Positions 63,811-64,000 of a DNA stretch of 64,000 bases are shown here, piece by piece; positions within the stretch are counted from its first letter, which is position 1, and the number at the start of each line of letters is the position of its first letter. Source of the stretch: Rhizobium croatiense (GTDB lineage Bacteria > Pseudomonadota > Alphaproteobacteria > Rhizobiales > Rhizobiaceae); NCBI RefSeq assembly GCF_019793465.1, contig NZ_JAILYJ010000003.1, positions 310,001 through 374,000 on the forward strand, written 5' to 3'. The translations under genes were made by a program, and so were the position numbers. The notes under the pieces are model-generated. The model was given only the letters and a program-made list of their open reading frames with translations. It was not told where the DNA came from and did no database searches.

Positions 63811-64000
63811 ATGATCGGGCTGAAAAACAAAATCGCGACCGCAATTCTTACTGCCGCCGTCGTGCTGACGGGCTTTGCCCCGTCGCAGGCAATTCAGATG
63901 CCCACCGCCCCGCAGGTGGAGAAATCCTCCGCCGTCGAGGAGGTCCAATACCGCCGCTATTATCGCCGCGACTATTACCGGCCCGGCTATCGCCCCGGCG
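63811..64000 (+). CDS. BA14K-like secreted protein, N-terminal part
   Basis: The first 63 codons of a gene cut by the right edge. It begins with a signal peptide (MIGLKNKIATAILTAAVVLTGFAPSQA). The mature start IQMPTAPQVEKSSAVEEVQ is followed by a Tyr/Arg-rich stretch (YRRYYRRDYYRPGYRPG). This layout is typical of the BA14K family, named for a Brucella immunoreactive envelope protein of undefined function. GGGAGAGAAG lies just before the ATG. An EcfG-type promoter is present 40 bases upstream. Confidence 0.75.
   Translation, partial: MIGLKNKIATAILTAAVVLTGFAPSQAIQMPTAPQVEKSSAVEEVQYRRYYRRDYYRPGYRPG

Noticed and set aside
1..64000. tRNA, rRNA, CRISPR arrays, insertion sequences, prophage or toxin-antitoxin genes
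   Set aside because: I looked in all gaps and at the clear coding regions and saw no cloverleaf, no transposase, no regular spaced repeats and no phage or toxin domain. Without a covariance search, small RNAs could be missed.

Overview
The window looks like a stretch of chromosome from a Rhizobium species, probably of the R. leguminosarum / R. etli group. The evidence is the high GC content, strong GC bias at third codon positions, mosaic palindromic repeats between genes, an F0-only ATP synthase operon, a De Ley-Doudoroff type galactose operon, and alphaproteobacterial regulatory sites (a GAAC-N7-GAAC SOS box and a GGAAC-N16-CGTT general-stress promoter). About 60 protein genes are supported. 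I saw no rRNA, tRNA, CRISPR array, insertion sequence or phage gene. The species is inferred by eye and was not tested.

Layout. 0-2.1 kb: the tail of a receiver-domain regulator and a GGDEF-EAL protein. 2.2-2.8 kb: a PRC-barrel envelope protein. 3.0-7.2 kb: a sugar-acid operon (lactonase, KDPGal aldolase, KDGal kinase, SDR dehydrogenase) divergent from an IclR regulator, with a perfect operator between them. 7.4-13.2 kb: a LuxR-type solo, a cysteine-free Mrp ATPase, a CorA transporter and a Kup K+ transporter. 13.5-17.7 kb: a SleB-type hydrolase and atpI-B-E-F'-F. 17.9-21.1 kb: rnhB with a hairpin around its start codon, a radical SAM protein under a probable SOS box, a small GT2-like protein and a small secreted protein. 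21.2-28.1 kb: moaB, ispE, a TPR protein, polyprenyl diphosphate synthase, DUF2007, a TrmN6-like methyltransferase and mntH. 28.3-29.4 kb: an S49 peptidase and a small membrane protein.

29.6-32.6 kb looks like an accessory insert: an AraC regulator divergent from a peroxiredoxin-like protein, then tag, a YciI protein and a TetR regulator preceded by two near-identical palindromic operators. 32.9-47.3 kb runs from glyQ to glyS. Between them lie a small P-loop kinase, a lower-GC lipoprotein, lemA, a class I-like EPSP synthase, a DUF2207 protein, purD, a secreted protein, a chemoreceptor and DUF523. 47.7-55.1 kb holds tex, a cyclopropane fatty acid synthase, a histidine phosphatase, a MipA/OmpV porin, ubiA and DUF6101. 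55.4-58.7 kb is one large protein made of about ten DUF1217-like repeats. 58.9-63.7 kb holds an FAD-linked dehydrogenase, a Sua5-type enzyme, an unknown protein and a Rieske oxygenase of the quaternary-amine type. The window ends inside a BA14K-like gene.

Most of this is core chromosome. The points most worth following up are the repeat-expanded DUF1217 protein, the Mrp protein with no cysteine, the SOS-box radical SAM gene, the rnhB start-codon hairpin, the twin TetR operators, and lemA with its DUF2207 partner split by an aroA-like gene.
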